Positions 1 to 8,775 of a DNA stretch of 64,000 bases are shown in pieces (position 1 is the stretch's first letter; every line of letters begins with the position of its first letter). The translations under genes and the position numbers were made by a program. The notes beneath the pieces were generated by a model, which was not told the DNA's origin, ran no database searches, and saw only the letters and a program-made list of their open reading frames with translations. Source of the stretch: JAPHSX01 sp041554195 (lineage in GTDB: Bacteria; Pseudomonadota; Gammaproteobacteria; Thiohalomonadales; Thiohalomonadaceae); NCBI GenBank assembly GCA_041554195.1, contig JBFFMJ010000004.1, forward strand, positions 62,001 to 126,000, written 5' to 3'.

Positions 1-185
1 GTCGAGGCCCAGTAGGTGGCGGTAAAGGAGGCCTCACGATCATTGCAGTCACTGCTGGCAGTGCTGAGGGCATTTTCCAGGGCGTAGAGTTGACCGTAGC
101 GTACTTCCGGACTGAAGGTCGCTTCGATGGTGCTGGCACATCCACTCAGTAGCGCCAAGCTTGCGGTAATAAATAGAGCCTTCAT
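1..185 (-). CDS. Small lipoprotein, 3' part beyond the window edge
   Basis: Sixty-one codons are visible, starting at an ATG (183-185) with a good ribosome site, GGAGGTG, just upstream on the minus strand. The N-terminus MKALFITASLALLSGC is a typical lipoprotein signal with the lipobox LLSG-C (Cys16). The mature part begins CASTIEATFSPEVRYGQ and contains one more Cys within 'SSDCNDREA'. I do not recognise the family, and the C-terminus lies outside the window. The protein should be attached to the inner or outer membrane on the periplasmic side. Its leftward transcription matches the nth pair, but a 325-base gap separates them. Confidence 0.7.
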   Translation of the reverse strand, partial: MKALFITASLALLSGCASTIEATFSPEVRYGQLYALENALSTASSDCNDREASFTATYWAS

Positions 186-510
186 CTTACACCTCCAGGC
201 ATAAGAATATTAATACGTACTAATTTATTTGGTGGCAAACACCCTTTTCAAGTTTCTGCTCACACCTTATGCCGTGTGAGGGTCTATCCTGATTGTCTCG
301 GCTATGCCTTAGTTAGTTACTTGGTATTACCCATGGATGTTAGGTCAATAATTCTGAGTTTCAAGCTTGGTTATTGGCCTGGGCGTAAGCGAATATTCGC
401 TAGTGGTAATTATGGCGTGAGGGGTGCAGCTTCAGTATCGGGGTTGTGCCAGTGTTGTTGTAGGCATTGTTCCTATAGCGCTATCGGAGCTTAGGTGCTG
501 TTTGTTGCAG
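186..510. other. Intergenic region with two inverted repeats
   Basis: No convincing gene lies in this 325-base gap; the short open frames here look like chance. Two symmetric elements are visible. A hairpin with 7-bp arms (CTCACAC 259-265, GTGTGAG 274-280) lies about 230 bases past the DUF1841 stop and has no T-tract on either side. A perfect 14-bp palindrome, AGCGAATATTCGCT, lies at 388-401. Either could be a protein-binding site or part of an untranslated leader. Nothing assigns a function. Confidence 0.4.
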
Positions 511-948
511 TTAGCGGCGGGGGGAGAGGTTCTGCAGGCAGCGCAGGTAGGCGGCTTCGTCGGGGGCGGTGTTGTTGCGTTGTGCCTGCCACATCGCCTC
601 GCCAAGACACTCCATCATGCGGTGTTCCGTCTCGTGGACATCCCCGAGCTTTTTCAGCAGGGTTTCATAGGCGGCGTTAATGCCGGCGGGGCGGTGGGTG
701 GAGAGTTGCTCGCGAATGCCGATGTGCATCCCCATGTGGAGGAAGGGGTTGGTTTCGCCCTGCTCGGGGCTGTAGTCGTGACTCAGCGCCTGCTCTTCGT
801 CGGACAACAGGGTGTGGTACTCCGGATGTAACAGGATGATATCGATGACCATCGCGTCGAGTGGCTCGATGGGGAGTTTTTCATGGTGTTTGTGCCAGGC
901 CTGCACGTAGAAGCGGCGCAACTCGTCGCGGTTTTGTCCAAAAAACAT
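511..948 (-). CDS. DUF1841 family protein
   Basis: This 145-residue soluble protein begins MFFGQNRDELRRFY, the usual start of the DUF1841 family, which is widespread in beta- and gammaproteobacteria and has no settled function. Other typical stretches are 'LLHPEYH' and 'NPFLHMGMHIGIREQ', followed by the C-terminal 'HRMMECLGEAMWQAQ'. No signal peptide or membrane segment is seen. Its ATG overlaps the nth stop codon by one base (TGATG on the minus strand), so the two are translationally coupled. Co-occurrence with nth hints at a role near DNA or metal biology, but that is only context. Confidence 0.85.
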   Translation of the reverse strand: MFFGQNRDELRRFYVQAWHKHHEKLPIEPLDAMVIDIILLHPEYHTLLSDEEQALSHDYSPEQGETNPFLHMGMHIGIREQLSTHRPAGINAAYETLLKKLGDVHETEHRMMECLGEAMWQAQRNNTAPDEAAYLRCLQNLSPRR

Positions 949-1583
949 CAGTCTATCGCCTTCGATTTATATTCACAGAGATCTTCAATGATACAGGCCC
1001 CACAGCGCGGCTTTCGTGCCACGCAGACGTAGCGTCCGTGCAGGATCAGCCAGTGGTGGGCATCCTGTAAAAATTCAGTGGGGATGAATTTGAGTAGCTT
1101 CTTTTCGACCTCCAGCACCGTCTTGCCGGGGGCGATCCTGGTGCGATTGGAGACCCGGAAGATATGGGTGTCGACCGCCATGGTGGGGTGGCCGAAGGCC
1201 GTGTTGAGCACCACGTTGGCGGTCTTGCGCCCGACGCCGGGCAGCGCCTCCAGCGCGGCGCGATCCTCAGGTACCTCACTGCCGTGCTGCTCGATCAATA
1301 TCCGGCAGGCCTTGATGATGTTGGCCCCCTTGGTGTTAAACAGGCCGATGGTCTTGATGTAGTCCTTCAGCCCCGCCTCACCCAGTGCCAGTATCGCCTC
1401 TGGGGTGTTGGCTAGCGGGAACAGTTTGTCTGTCGCCTTGTTTACCCCCTTGTCGGTCGCCTGTGCCGAGAGGGTGACCGCCACCAGTAGCTCAAAGGGG
1501 GTGGAGTAGTTCAACTCGGTGGTCGGATGGGGGTTTTCCGCACGCAGGCGGCTGAAGATCTGCTGGCGTTTTTCTCTATTCAT
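948..1583 (-). CDS. nth: Endonuclease III (DNA glycosylase/AP lyase)
   Basis: Base-excision repair enzyme that removes oxidised pyrimidines and cleaves the abasic site. The protein is 211 residues from MNREKRQQIF, the same length as E. coli Nth; an upstream start at 1598 would add five residues and is less likely. Visible hallmarks are the helix-hairpin-helix with catalytic Lys (LPGVGRKTANVVL), the catalytic Asp (AVDTHIFRVSNR), and the 4Fe-4S loop C-X6-C-X2-C-X5-C at the C-terminus (from CVARKPRCGAC to the final Cys). Its stop overlaps the start of the DUF1841 gene. The rnf genes often found beside nth are not visible here. Confidence 0.97.
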   Translation of the reverse strand: MNREKRQQIFSRLRAENPHPTTELNYSTPFELLVAVTLSAQATDKGVNKATDKLFPLANTPEAILALGEAGLKDYIKTIGLFNTKGANIIKACRILIEQHGSEVPEDRAALEALPGVGRKTANVVLNTAFGHPTMAVDTHIFRVSNRTRIAPGKTVLEVEKKLLKFIPTEFLQDAHHWLILHGRYVCVARKPRCGACIIEDLCEYKSKAID

Positions 1584-1880
1584 GGCGGTGCGAGGCATGG
1601 CTTGGCGATAAGGCAGCGGTTACTGTAGCGAAAGCGCCAACCCTTGCCTAGGGGAATCCGTCTCTCATCTATTTTGGAGAGTAAAATTTGCAAAGCACGG
1701 ACAAACTGTAGGACTATAGAGGCTTGTCGCCGGAGGCGTGACACAAAATAAATCGGCAGAGCGGTACACGACCCTGTGAACCCCGCTATCTGACTGAAAT
1801 ACATATAATAATTATTATTGAATCTGTCTGGTTGCAGCACCTTCGTGGCACTGGTCGGCATCTCAATATGAGGGGGAAGA
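1584..1880. other. Divergent intergenic region between nth and module A
   Basis: About 300 bases separate the leftward nth from the rightward module A, so promoters for both should lie here. An A+T-rich patch around 1796-1820 contains TATAAT (1804-1809), a possible -10 for module A, but no good -35 sits 16-18 bases before it. An inverted repeat with 6-bp arms (TTGGCG 1602-1607, CGCCAA 1635-1640) lies just upstream of nth. The run AGGGGGAAGA at 1871-1880 is the ribosome site for the GTG start at 1881. No small gene is supported. Confidence 0.35.
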
Positions 1881-3365
1881 GTGCGGCCACATTCGCCGTT
1901 TACACTGATCATCACACTCATCGTGGCCCTGTCTGCGGTGGCAGTCTCTGCCGTAGAGACACCTGCGCCACTGTCACGCCAGCTTGCGCTCTATCACACC
2001 CTGCAACAACGCATTGCCCAGCCGGGTGAGATATCTAATGAGGGGCTGGCTGGACTGCAACTGTTATTGGCCCAGGTCTACAGTGAAATGGGGATGCTGC
2101 AGGCGGCCGAGCGCACGCTGGAGTCGCTACAGGGTGGGCCATCCATCCGCCAGTTAGCGGACATGGGGCATCTGTTGCTGGCACGCCAGTATCGACAGCG
2201 CGGCGGGTTAGCGGCGAGCTCGGCGCAACTGGCGGCTATCAGTGGTGAACTGGATGAGGTGCTGGAGCATGAGCGCCAGTTGATGCTGGCCCTCTCTGCG
2301 CTGGAGCGTGGTAGCGTCGATGAGGCGGTGCGGCGTTACGGCAAGCTGCAGGGTGATGAGGGGGGCGTTCTGCTGGCGCGCTTTAACTATGCCGCCCTGT
2401 TGTTGCAAAGCTCGCAGGCGGAGCACGGCCTTGCCCTGTTGCAGGCACTGGGCGAGCGCACGGAGAAGAGTGCGTCGATGCAGGCACTGCGGGATCGTGC
2501 CAACCTGCTGCTGGGATACCATTTTCTAAAAGCACAGCACTATCAGGATGCTCAGCGCTTCCTGCAACGGGTACGGCTGAGTGGTCCCTATAATCGTGCG
2601 GCACTGCTCGCTTTGGGCTGGGCGGAGCTGGAGCTGCGCGGCGCGACGTATGCAATGGTGCCGTGGATGGAGCTGCTGGCCGAGGGTCGTGGCGATAGCC
2701 TGGATGAGGAGGCGGAACTGGCCATCGCCGCCGCCATTGCCAGCAAGGGGGCGAGCCAGCGGGTGTTAGCGCATTATCAGCGCCTGATCACGCAATTTGA
2801 GCAGGGGCGTAAAGCGCTGCTGGAGAAGCGTCAGCACCACGCCCAGCCCTATGCGCCGCAGGCCGTGGCCTCACTGCTGGAGGAGCCGGGCGAGGCGCTG
2901 GCCCGCGACTCGGCCCCCGGTGTTGCACTGGCGCGTCTGCTTACGCTACGCCAGCAACTGACTAGCCGTGGCGGCGACAGCAGCGCCGTTAAGGGCGAGG
3001 AGAGCGCCTTTTTTGAACAGTTGTGGCCGCAGTTGCATGCGCTCTACCCCCTGTCCGGTGAGCATGACGAGCTTAGCGGTGTCGGGGTGGCAGCCCATGT
3101 GGCACGCCGTATCGAGGCCTATCTTCGTAACGCCTTACAGACCAGTTCACGTTCGTCCCGTGCGGTTAGTGATCTGGACTCACGCATTGAGACCGATCAT
3201 ATCGCCCTGAATGGGGAGATCACCGTGGTCGCCGAGTGGTATCGCCGCTCCCGCCTTGCCGCATTGCAGGCACATGATGAGCGCCTGCTCTCATACATGG
3301 AGCGGGCGCGTCTGGCGATCGCCCGTAATCACGATCTGGCCCTGCGCCGTCAGGAGCGTGAGTGA
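1881..3365 (+). CDS. Exported TPR-type protein, module A first gene
   Basis: A 494-residue protein with a Sec signal peptide (hydrophobic residues about 8-22, predicted cut near AVSA-VET), followed by an almost wholly helical, Ala/Leu/Gln-rich body with degenerate TPR-like repeats. The GTG start is chosen because AGGGGGAAGA precedes it directly. It is paralogous to the gene at 10565. The best shared block is 'RANLLLG...RVRLSGPYNRAALLALGWAE...VPW' here against 'KANLVLG...RVRLDGPFSNRALLGMGWAD...VPW' there. The stop overlaps the next start. It is likely a periplasmic scaffold working with the two lipoproteins and the ExbB/ExbD/TonB-like proteins downstream. The family has no known biochemical function that I can name. 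Confidence 0.75.
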   Translation: MRPHSPFTLIITLIVALSAVAVSAVETPAPLSRQLALYHTLQQRIAQPGEISNEGLAGLQLLLAQVYSEMGMLQAAERTLESLQGGPSIRQLADMGHLLLARQYRQRGGLAASSAQLAAISGELDEVLEHERQLMLALSALERGSVDEAVRRYGKLQGDEGGVLLARFNYAALLLQSSQAEHGLALLQALGERTEKSASMQALRDRANLLLGYHFLKAQHYQDAQRFLQRVRLSGPYNRAALLALGWAELELRGATYAMVPWMELLAEGRGDSLDEEAELAIAAAIASKGASQRVLAHYQRLITQFEQGRKALLEKRQHHAQPYAPQAVASLLEEPGEALARDSAPGVALARLLTLRQQLTSRGGDSSAVKGEESAFFEQLWPQLHALYPLSGEHDELSGVGVAAHVARRIEAYLRNALQTSSRSSRAVSDLDSRIETDHIALNGEITVVAEWYRRSRLAALQAHDERLLSYMERARLAIARNHDLALRRQERE

Positions 3366-6169
3366 TGATGCAACCCTCTAAGCGTGACCTTATTTCAGTC
3401 CCCGCCCTTGTGCTCAGCCTGACGTTGTCGGGGTGTGTCACCCTGTCGGATCGCCAGCCAAAAGAAGATGCGCGATTGAGTGAGCTGCAGGATCGCCACG
3501 TCTATGTCGGTGACAGCCGGCCCTTAAATAGTTCTCCCGAGCAATTACTCAAGGCCTACCGCGAGGTGTTGCAACACCACTCCGACCCGCAGCTACAGCG
3601 TGAGGCAAAAAAGCGGGTTGCGGACCTGGAGGTAGAGGGCACCATGGAGGCGGCAGGTGATGACTATAGCGCCAGCATTGCCCGCTATCTTGAGGTACTG
3701 AATGCCGAGCCTGAACACCCGGATAATGAACACGTGCTCTACAATCTGGCGCGTGCCTATTCCCAGCAGGGTGAGGTGGAGAAACAGTTTAAGGTGACGG
3801 GCGATATCCTCACCTATTACCCTGAAAGTCGTTACCGTGCCGAACTGCTGTTCCGCCGCGGTGAGTACCTGTTCAGTCAGGGCAAAAACCGTGAGGCGGT
3901 GGAGCATTACGGGGCGATCCTGAAAAGGAGCGAGCTAAACCCCTTCTATGAGAAGGCGCTCTACAAAAAGGCCTGGGGCGAGCTGCGACGGATGCGACTG
4001 CAACAGGCCTTCGATGACTTCTTCCGTCTGGTAAAACGCAAGCTGACACCGGCCATGTTAAAGAGCGGCGAGCCGATGGAGCGGTTACCGCTAAGCCGGG
4101 GTGAGCGCGAGATGGTGACCGATGTGTTGCGCGGCACCACCCTGGCGGCCGCCCTCAGTTCTGAGGATATGCTGCAGCGTATGTTCGTCGATGAGTCGCT
4201 CAAGCCTTACGCCTATCTGCTCTATGCGGTACTGGTCGAGCGTTATATCAGTCAGGAGCGCTACAACGACGCCGCCGAGGCGGCGCTGAGTTTTGTTAAA
4301 GCGACCCCCCGCCACCCCTATGCGCCAGAGTTACAGTTAAAGGTGCTGGAGAGTTACCGACTGGGGGGCTTTAAACGTCGCCTGCAACAGGCGCGCGAGG
4401 CCTTTGTCGAGCGCTACCGGTTGCAGGGGGATCACTGGCGTTTTCTCAGCGAAGAGAAACAGCGCTTTCTTAAGCCACATCTAAAAGAGATCAACACCGC
4501 GCTGGCCTCCAACGCCCACGCCCTGGCACAGCGCAGCGCTAAGCTGGAACACTACGATAGGGCAATTTACTGGTATCGACGCTATTTGGAGTCGTTCCCA
4601 GCCGATCCCGAATCGGCACAGATTAACTTCATGCTGGCCGAGACTCTGTTCGCTATAAAACGCTACGACGAGGCAGTCCCGATCTATGAGCGAAGCGCCT
4701 ACCATTATCCCCGCGACGAAAATAGCGCCAGGGCCGGATACGCCGCATTGATTGCCTATGATAAACATGAGCAGACACTGGCGGCGAGTGAGTTTCGTGA
4801 TCGCTGGCACTGGTTAGCGGTCAGCAGCGCTCTCAACTTTGTGAGTAATTTTCGTGATGATCCGCGCAGCCCACGGGTGCTGGCCAATGCGGCACAGGAG
4901 CTCTATGCGCAGCACCGTTACCAGCGCGCCTCCGACACCGTGCGTCTGCTGCTGATCCGCCAGCCGCTGCCGGAACACGAGGTGCTGCTCACCGCCTGGA
5001 CGGTGCTCGGGTACAGTGAATTCGAGCTGGGCCGCTACGCGGAGGCCGAGAAGGCCTACCGTGAGGTGCTGCAGATGAGCAAGCACAGCGACAAACTCTA
5101 TAAGCAGCGTGTCGAGTGGCTGGCCGCCGCCATCTACAAGCAGGCCGAACGGGCACGTGAGCAGGGTTACCCGGAGAGTGCTGCCAACCACTTTAAGCGA
5201 GTGGGTGCGCTGGCTCCCGGCTCGAAGATTGAGGTGACCTCGGATTACGATGCCGCCGCGGCATTGATCTCCGCCGGAAACTGGGCGGCGGCGATAGAGC
5301 AGTTGCAGCGCTTCCGTCGTGTCTACCCCCAAAGCCCGCTGCTGACCGATGTGAGCGACAAGCTGGCGGTGGCCCATATGAAGGCGGGTCACATTCATGA
5401 GGCGGCCAAAGAGTTCGAGGCCCTCTCTGAGCGCAAGAGCGAGGAGAAAGAGAAACGCGAAATGCTGTGGTTGGCCGCTGAACTCTATGAAAAGCTCAAA
5501 GATACCGCGTCGCGCCTTCGCACCTATCGTCGTTATGTGAACAACTTCCCCTCACCGCTGGAGCCGGCGATGGAGATGCGTTGGAAGCTGGCCACCCTTT
5601 ATGGTGAGCAGGGGAATGAGGCTCAGCGTGATCGCTGGTACGACTTCATGATTGATGCCAATGCCAACAGCAAGGGCACCAGTACACCACGCACCCGCTT
5701 CCTTGCCGCCTCGGCACAGTTGGCAATGGCGCAGCCGGTGTTCACGGCCTTTGACAAGGTCAAACTGGTGGAGCCGTTGGAGAAGAATCTGCGGCGTAAA
5801 AAATCGAAGATGGAGCAGGCACTCGCGCTGTTTGGCAACGTGATTGATCAGCAGGTAGCCGCGTCCACCACTAATGCCTCCTATCACATTGGCGAGTTGC
5901 ACCGGCGTTTCGCCCGGGCCCTGATGGAGTCCGAGCGTCCCACTGACCTTAACGAAGAGGAGCTGGAGCAGTACGACATGTTGCTTGAAGAGCAGGCCTA
6001 CCCGTTTGAGGAGAGTGCACTTGAGGTGCATGAGGCCAATGTGGCGCGTATCCCCGAGGGGCACTTCGATGAGTGGGTCAAACGCAGCCTGGAGGTGCTG
6101 GCACAACTGCGTCCCGCTCGTTATGCCAAACAGGAACAGGGTGAGGAGGTGTTCGATGGGCTTAATTAA
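3365..6169 (+). CDS. Large TPR-repeat lipoprotein, module A
   Basis: About 934 residues. Several start codons are stacked (GTG 3362, ATG 3365, ATG 3368); the ATG at 3365 overlaps the previous stop. The signal peptide ends in the lipobox LTLSG-C (Cys24). The rest is a long TPR solenoid, for example 'HVLYNLARAYSQQGEVEKQ', 'RAELLFRRGEYLFSQGKNRE' and 'QINFMLAETLFAIKRYDEA'. The C-terminal part carries a block shared with the module B paralogue at 12649: 'RALMESERPTDLNEEELEQY' followed by 'PFEESALEVHEANV'. It should sit on the periplasmic face of a membrane, most likely the outer membrane, as a large protein-interaction scaffold. It lacks the VPADNDG tail present in the module B copy. Confidence 0.8.
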   Translation: MMQPSKRDLISVPALVLSLTLSGCVTLSDRQPKEDARLSELQDRHVYVGDSRPLNSSPEQLLKAYREVLQHHSDPQLQREAKKRVADLEVEGTMEAAGDDYSASIARYLEVLNAEPEHPDNEHVLYNLARAYSQQGEVEKQFKVTGDILTYYPESRYRAELLFRRGEYLFSQGKNREAVEHYGAILKRSELNPFYEKALYKKAWGELRRMRLQQAFDDFFRLVKRKLTPAMLKSGEPMERLPLSRGEREMVTDVLRGTTLAAALSSEDMLQRMFVDESLKPYAYLLYAVLVERYISQERYNDAAEAALSFVKATPRHPYAPELQLKVLESYRLGGFKRRLQQAREAFVERYRLQGDHWRFLSEEKQRFLKPHLKEINTALASNAHALAQRSAKLEHYDRAIYWYRRYLESFPADPESAQINFMLAETLFAIKRYDEAVPIYERSAYHYPRDENSARAGYAALIAYDKHEQTLAASEFRDRWHWLAVSSALNFVSNFRDDPRSPRVLANAAQELYAQHRYQRASDTVRLLLIRQPLPEHEVLLTAWTVLGYSEFELGRYAEAEKAYREVLQMSKHSDKLYKQRVEWLAAAIYKQAERAREQGYPESAANHFKRVGALAPGSKIEVTSDYDAAAALISAGNWAAAIEQLQRFRRVYPQSPLLTDVSDKLAVAHMKAGHIHEAAKEFEALSERKSEEKEKREMLWLAAELYEKLKDTASRLRTYRRYVNNFPSPLEPAMEMRWKLATLYGEQGNEAQRDRWYDFMIDANANSKGTSTPRTRFLAASAQLAMAQPVFTAFDKVKLVEPLEKNLRRKKSKMEQALALFGNVIDQQVAASTTNASYHIGELHRRFARALMESERPTDLNEEELEQYDMLLEEQAYPFEESALEVHEANVARIPEGHFDEWVKRSLEVLAQLRPARYAKQEQGEEVFDGLN

Positions 6170-6803
6170 CCTCCTTATGCTCGGCCTGTTGTTGCTCTCC
6201 TTGCTGGCCAGTTGCGCCAGCAGTGAGAAAAATAGTCGTGATGAGAATAGCGCAGAGAAGCCTGTCGTTAGTGGTGACAACACCCCGGCGGTCACCCCAA
6301 CCCCTGTGCTGCAAGAGATAACCCCGGCGCAGCAGGAGGCACTGGCGCTGCTGCTGGAGGTGATGCGCGCGGGCGAATGGCAGAGCGCACGCGAGCTGGC
6401 GCAGGAGCTGATCCTGGCCCACCCCACACTCGCCGCCGCTTATGCCAATATGGGTAATATCCATCAGCAATTGGGTGAGCTGGAGAAGGCCGAGCAGGCC
6501 TGGCTCAAGGCGCTGGAGCTCAACCCGAACTGGGCGGCGGTCTACAACCAGCTGGGGATCTTCTATCGCGATCAGGCCCGTTTTGAGGGGGCGCTGGCGA
6601 TGTACCAGAAGGCTCTTGCCGCCGATGCGGCTTACGCCAACAGTTATCGCAATATCGCCATCCTCTACGAGATCTATCTGGGCGATAAGGTAAAGGCATT
6701 GCACTACTACCAGCGCTATCTTGAGTTGCTGGGCGGCGAGCAGCGCGAGGTCACCCTGTGGATCGCCGACCTGGAGCGCCGGGTGAAGAGGAGTGGCCAG
6801 TGA
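6156..6803 (+). CDS. Small TPR lipoprotein, module A
   Basis: A 215-residue lipoprotein. The start ATG at 6156 lies inside the end of the preceding gene and has the strong site GAGGAGG upstream, giving MGLINLLMLG and the lipobox LLAS-C (Cys20). A low-complexity Ser/Glu/Thr/Pro linker follows, then two to three TPR units ('AAYANMGNIHQQLGELEKAE', 'AVYNQLGIFYRDQARFEGAL'). The last repeat, 'YRNIAILYEIYLGDKVKALH' with 'VTLWIADLERRVKR', aligns with the end of the module B gene at 16383. It overlaps the next gene by four bases. It is probably a small membrane-tethered adaptor in the same envelope complex. Confidence 0.8.
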   Translation: MGLINLLMLGLLLLSLLASCASSEKNSRDENSAEKPVVSGDNTPAVTPTPVLQEITPAQQEALALLLEVMRAGEWQSARELAQELILAHPTLAAAYANMGNIHQQLGELEKAEQAWLKALELNPNWAAVYNQLGIFYRDQARFEGALAMYQKALAADAAYANSYRNIAILYEIYLGDKVKALHYYQRYLELLGGEQREVTLWIADLERRVKRSGQ

Positions 6804-7075
6804 GAGTCTTAGCTATCCTACCGATTTTAATGTTACTCGCCCCGCCTGCGATGGCGGCTGAGAAGGCACAGCTGATGCTGCCGGGGGCGGCGATTAAGGG
6901 CATTGAGGCGACCCCGCGTGTCACCTTTATCGTGCCGTGGCAGCGCAGCCACATGAAAGAGTTTGCACTGCTGCCAACACACAGTGCGCTTGATGCGCTC
7001 TATCTGCCGCTAAGTTCGCAGCAACTGGAGCTGGATATTGAGTTGGGTGGGCGCAGGCCGCGTGCTCAACAGTAA
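6800..7075 (+). CDS. Small periplasmic protein, module A
   Basis: A 91-residue protein starting at GTG 6800 (GTGA overlap with the preceding stop, GAGGAG upstream). The signal peptide MRVLAILPILMLLAPPAMA is followed by a short mature part of about 70 residues. It matches the module B gene at 17003 in size and position and shares a short core: 'GIEATPRVTFIVPW' here, 'GNNEAPKSLFIVSW' there. No known domain is recognised. Because it lies between the TPR lipoprotein and the ExbB gene in both modules, it is likely a specific periplasmic component and not a chance frame. Confidence 0.7.
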   Translation: MRVLAILPILMLLAPPAMAAEKAQLMLPGAAIKGIEATPRVTFIVPWQRSHMKEFALLPTHSALDALYLPLSSQQLELDIELGGRRPRAQQ

Positions 7076-7109
7076 TCGGTGAAAATAATGTTTCAATGTG
7101 GAGAGTTCG

Positions 7110-7769
7110 ATGGAGATCTTTAACAGCATCATAAAATTCTTTCAGGATGGGGGGCTGTTCATGTATCCCATTCTGTTTATCTTTGCCGCCGGTGTCGCCG
7201 TGGCCGTAGAACGTTTTCTTTTCCTCAGCGTCGAGCGGGTGCGTAACCGCAAGGAGTGGGAGCGCATCGTGCCACACCTCTATAAGGGCTCTTTCGGTGA
7301 CGCCCTGTTGCAGGCCAAAAAATCACGTGCCGCCATCGGCAATATTCTGGTCTACGGCCTGGAGCGGGTACAGCGCAAGCAGGATCAGGCCAAGGTGGAG
7401 ATGGCGATGGCTCAGGGGATGATGGAGATCATCCCGCGGTTGGAGAAACGTACCCATTACCTCAGCACCCTGGCCAATGTGGCCACCCTGCTGGGGCTGC
7501 TCGGTACCATCATCGGCCTGATCCAGGCCTTTACCGCGGTGGCGCAGGCCGATCCGGCGGAGAAGGCCGACCTGCTCTCGGCCAGTATCTCGGTGGCGAT
7601 GAATACCACCGCCTTTGGCCTGATCGCCGCGATCCCGCTGCTCATTCTCTACTCCTTCCTGCAGACCAAGACCAGTGAGGTGGTAGATAGTCTGGAGATG
7701 GCCTCGGTGCAGTGCATTAATCTGGTGAGTGCGCCGCGTGGTGACTTCGAGGAGGACGAGGCCGCATGA
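7110..7769 (+). CDS. MotA/TolQ/ExbB-family proton channel protein, module A
   Basis: A 219-residue inner-membrane protein; ATG 7110 has GGAGAG upstream. It shows the family's three membrane segments: about residues 18-36, then the TM2/TM3 hairpin 'NVATLLGLLGTIIGLIQAF' and 'TTAFGLIAAIPLLILYSFL'. The conserved pore Thr (Thr181 of E. coli ExbB) is present as Thr167. The position of ExbB Glu176 is Val162 here. In this family the protein forms a pentamer around a pair of ExbD-type proteins and uses proton flow to move a partner. The next gene overlaps its stop. The 216-residue paralogue at 17322 is very similar and collinear. Confidence 0.93.
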   Translation: MEIFNSIIKFFQDGGLFMYPILFIFAAGVAVAVERFLFLSVERVRNRKEWERIVPHLYKGSFGDALLQAKKSRAAIGNILVYGLERVQRKQDQAKVEMAMAQGMMEIIPRLEKRTHYLSTLANVATLLGLLGTIIGLIQAFTAVAQADPAEKADLLSASISVAMNTTAFGLIAAIPLLILYSFLQTKTSEVVDSLEMASVQCINLVSAPRGDFEEDEAA

Positions 7770-8275
7770 TCCAGGGCTTTCGCCGTCGCCCCCAGGAGAC
7801 CGAGCTTAATATCACCACCTTCATGAACCTGATGGTGATTCTTGTGCCGTTTCTGCTGATCACCGCGGTCTTCTCCGAGATCACCACCCTGCAGCTCAAT
7901 CTGCCGCAGCCCGGCGCGAGTGTGCCTGAGCAGGAGAAGCCGAAGCTGCAACTGGAGCTGATCCTCCGGGGCAAGGATGTGATCATCAATAACGCTGTGG
8001 GTAAGCCGATAGAACGGCTGGATGCCAAAGCGGGCGAAATGGATCTGAAGGGGCTGTCGGAGGCGTTGTACCAGCTCAAGTTACGCCACCCTGAGCATAC
8101 CGAGATCACCCTGCGGCTTGAGCCCGACACCAAATACGCCCCCCTCATTGCCCTGATGGATGCCGCGCGGAGCAAGATGATCGCCCGCGGCCTGTCGGCA
8201 GAAGAGGTAGCGATGTTTCCCGATATCTCTATCGGCGATGCGCCGGGTTCGACCGCAGCGGAGACCAGGCGATGA
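7766..8275 (+). CDS. ExbD/TolR-like protein with Asn at the proton-site position, module A
   Basis: A 169-residue protein with one N-terminal membrane segment (about 16-37) and a periplasmic domain, starting four bases inside the ExbB gene. Aligned by eye with E. coli ExbD ('INVTPFIDVMLVLLIIFM'), this protein reads 'LNITTFMNLMVILVPFLL', so the proton-carrying Asp25 is Asn21. The TM also contains a Pro. The periplasmic start 'LQLNLPQPG' matches the usual ExbD 'VNLP' region, so the family assignment is sound. The module B counterpart at 17984 has the same Asn. It is expected to pair with the Asp-bearing ExbD encoded next. Confidence 0.92.
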   Translation: MIQGFRRRPQETELNITTFMNLMVILVPFLLITAVFSEITTLQLNLPQPGASVPEQEKPKLQLELILRGKDVIINNAVGKPIERLDAKAGEMDLKGLSEALYQLKLRHPEHTEITLRLEPDTKYAPLIALMDAARSKMIARGLSAEEVAMFPDISIGDAPGSTAAETRR

Positions 8276-8772
8276 AGATGCCTCGCTTTGCCGGTCGTGC
8301 GGCAGAATACCGTAAACAGGCGAAAGGTGGCGGTGGGCTGAATCTGGTGTCGTTGATGGATATCTTCACCATCCTCGTCTTCTTCCTGCTGGTCAACTCC
8401 TCCAGTGTGCAGGAGATGCCCAACAGCAAGTCGGTGAAGCTGCCGCAATCGACCTCGGACCGTCTGCCCGAAGAGACCCTGTTGTTGCTGGTCAACAGCC
8501 AGCATATTCTGCTGCAGGGACGTCCCATTGTGACACTCGCCGAGATCACCGCTCAGGAGGAACTGATAATTGAGCCGTTGCTCAATGAGTTGCAGCACCA
8601 CGCGGCGCGTAAAGGGCTGCTGGAGGAGGGGGCGGGCCCCGGTGAGGTGACGATTATGGGCGATAAGGAGATATCCTATAGCCTACTGAAGCGTATTGTC
8701 GCCACCTGTTCGCGCGCCAACTACAGCAGTATCTCGCTGGCCGTGATGCGTAAGGCAAAGGAAAAGGTCTAG
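8272..8772 (+). CDS. ExbD/TolR-like protein with conserved Asp, module A
   Basis: A 166-residue second ExbD-type protein whose ATG overlaps the preceding stop (ATGA). The basic cytoplasmic N-terminus and the Gly run at residues 19-22 lead into the membrane segment 'LNLVSLMDIFTILVFFLLV', which keeps the proton-site Asp (Asp30). A periplasmic domain follows ('SKSVKLPQS'). Two different ExbD proteins for one ExbB is the arrangement of AglR-AglQ-AglS in Myxococcus. Here they are likely to form a heterodimer with only one acidic residue in the pore. The paralogue is at 18478. Confidence 0.93.
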   Translation: MKMPRFAGRAAEYRKQAKGGGGLNLVSLMDIFTILVFFLLVNSSSVQEMPNSKSVKLPQSTSDRLPEETLLLLVNSQHILLQGRPIVTLAEITAQEELIIEPLLNELQHHAARKGLLEEGAGPGEVTIMGDKEISYSLLKRIVATCSRANYSSISLAVMRKAKEKV

Positions 8773-8775
8773 TCG

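Noticed and set aside
1660..1800. Resemblance of the leader before module A ('GCAAAGCACGGACAAAC') to a c-di-GMP (GEMM) riboswitch
   Set aside because: The order and spacing of the conserved blocks are wrong and no P1b stem or tetraloop-receptor pair can be drawn. A covariance-model search would settle it.
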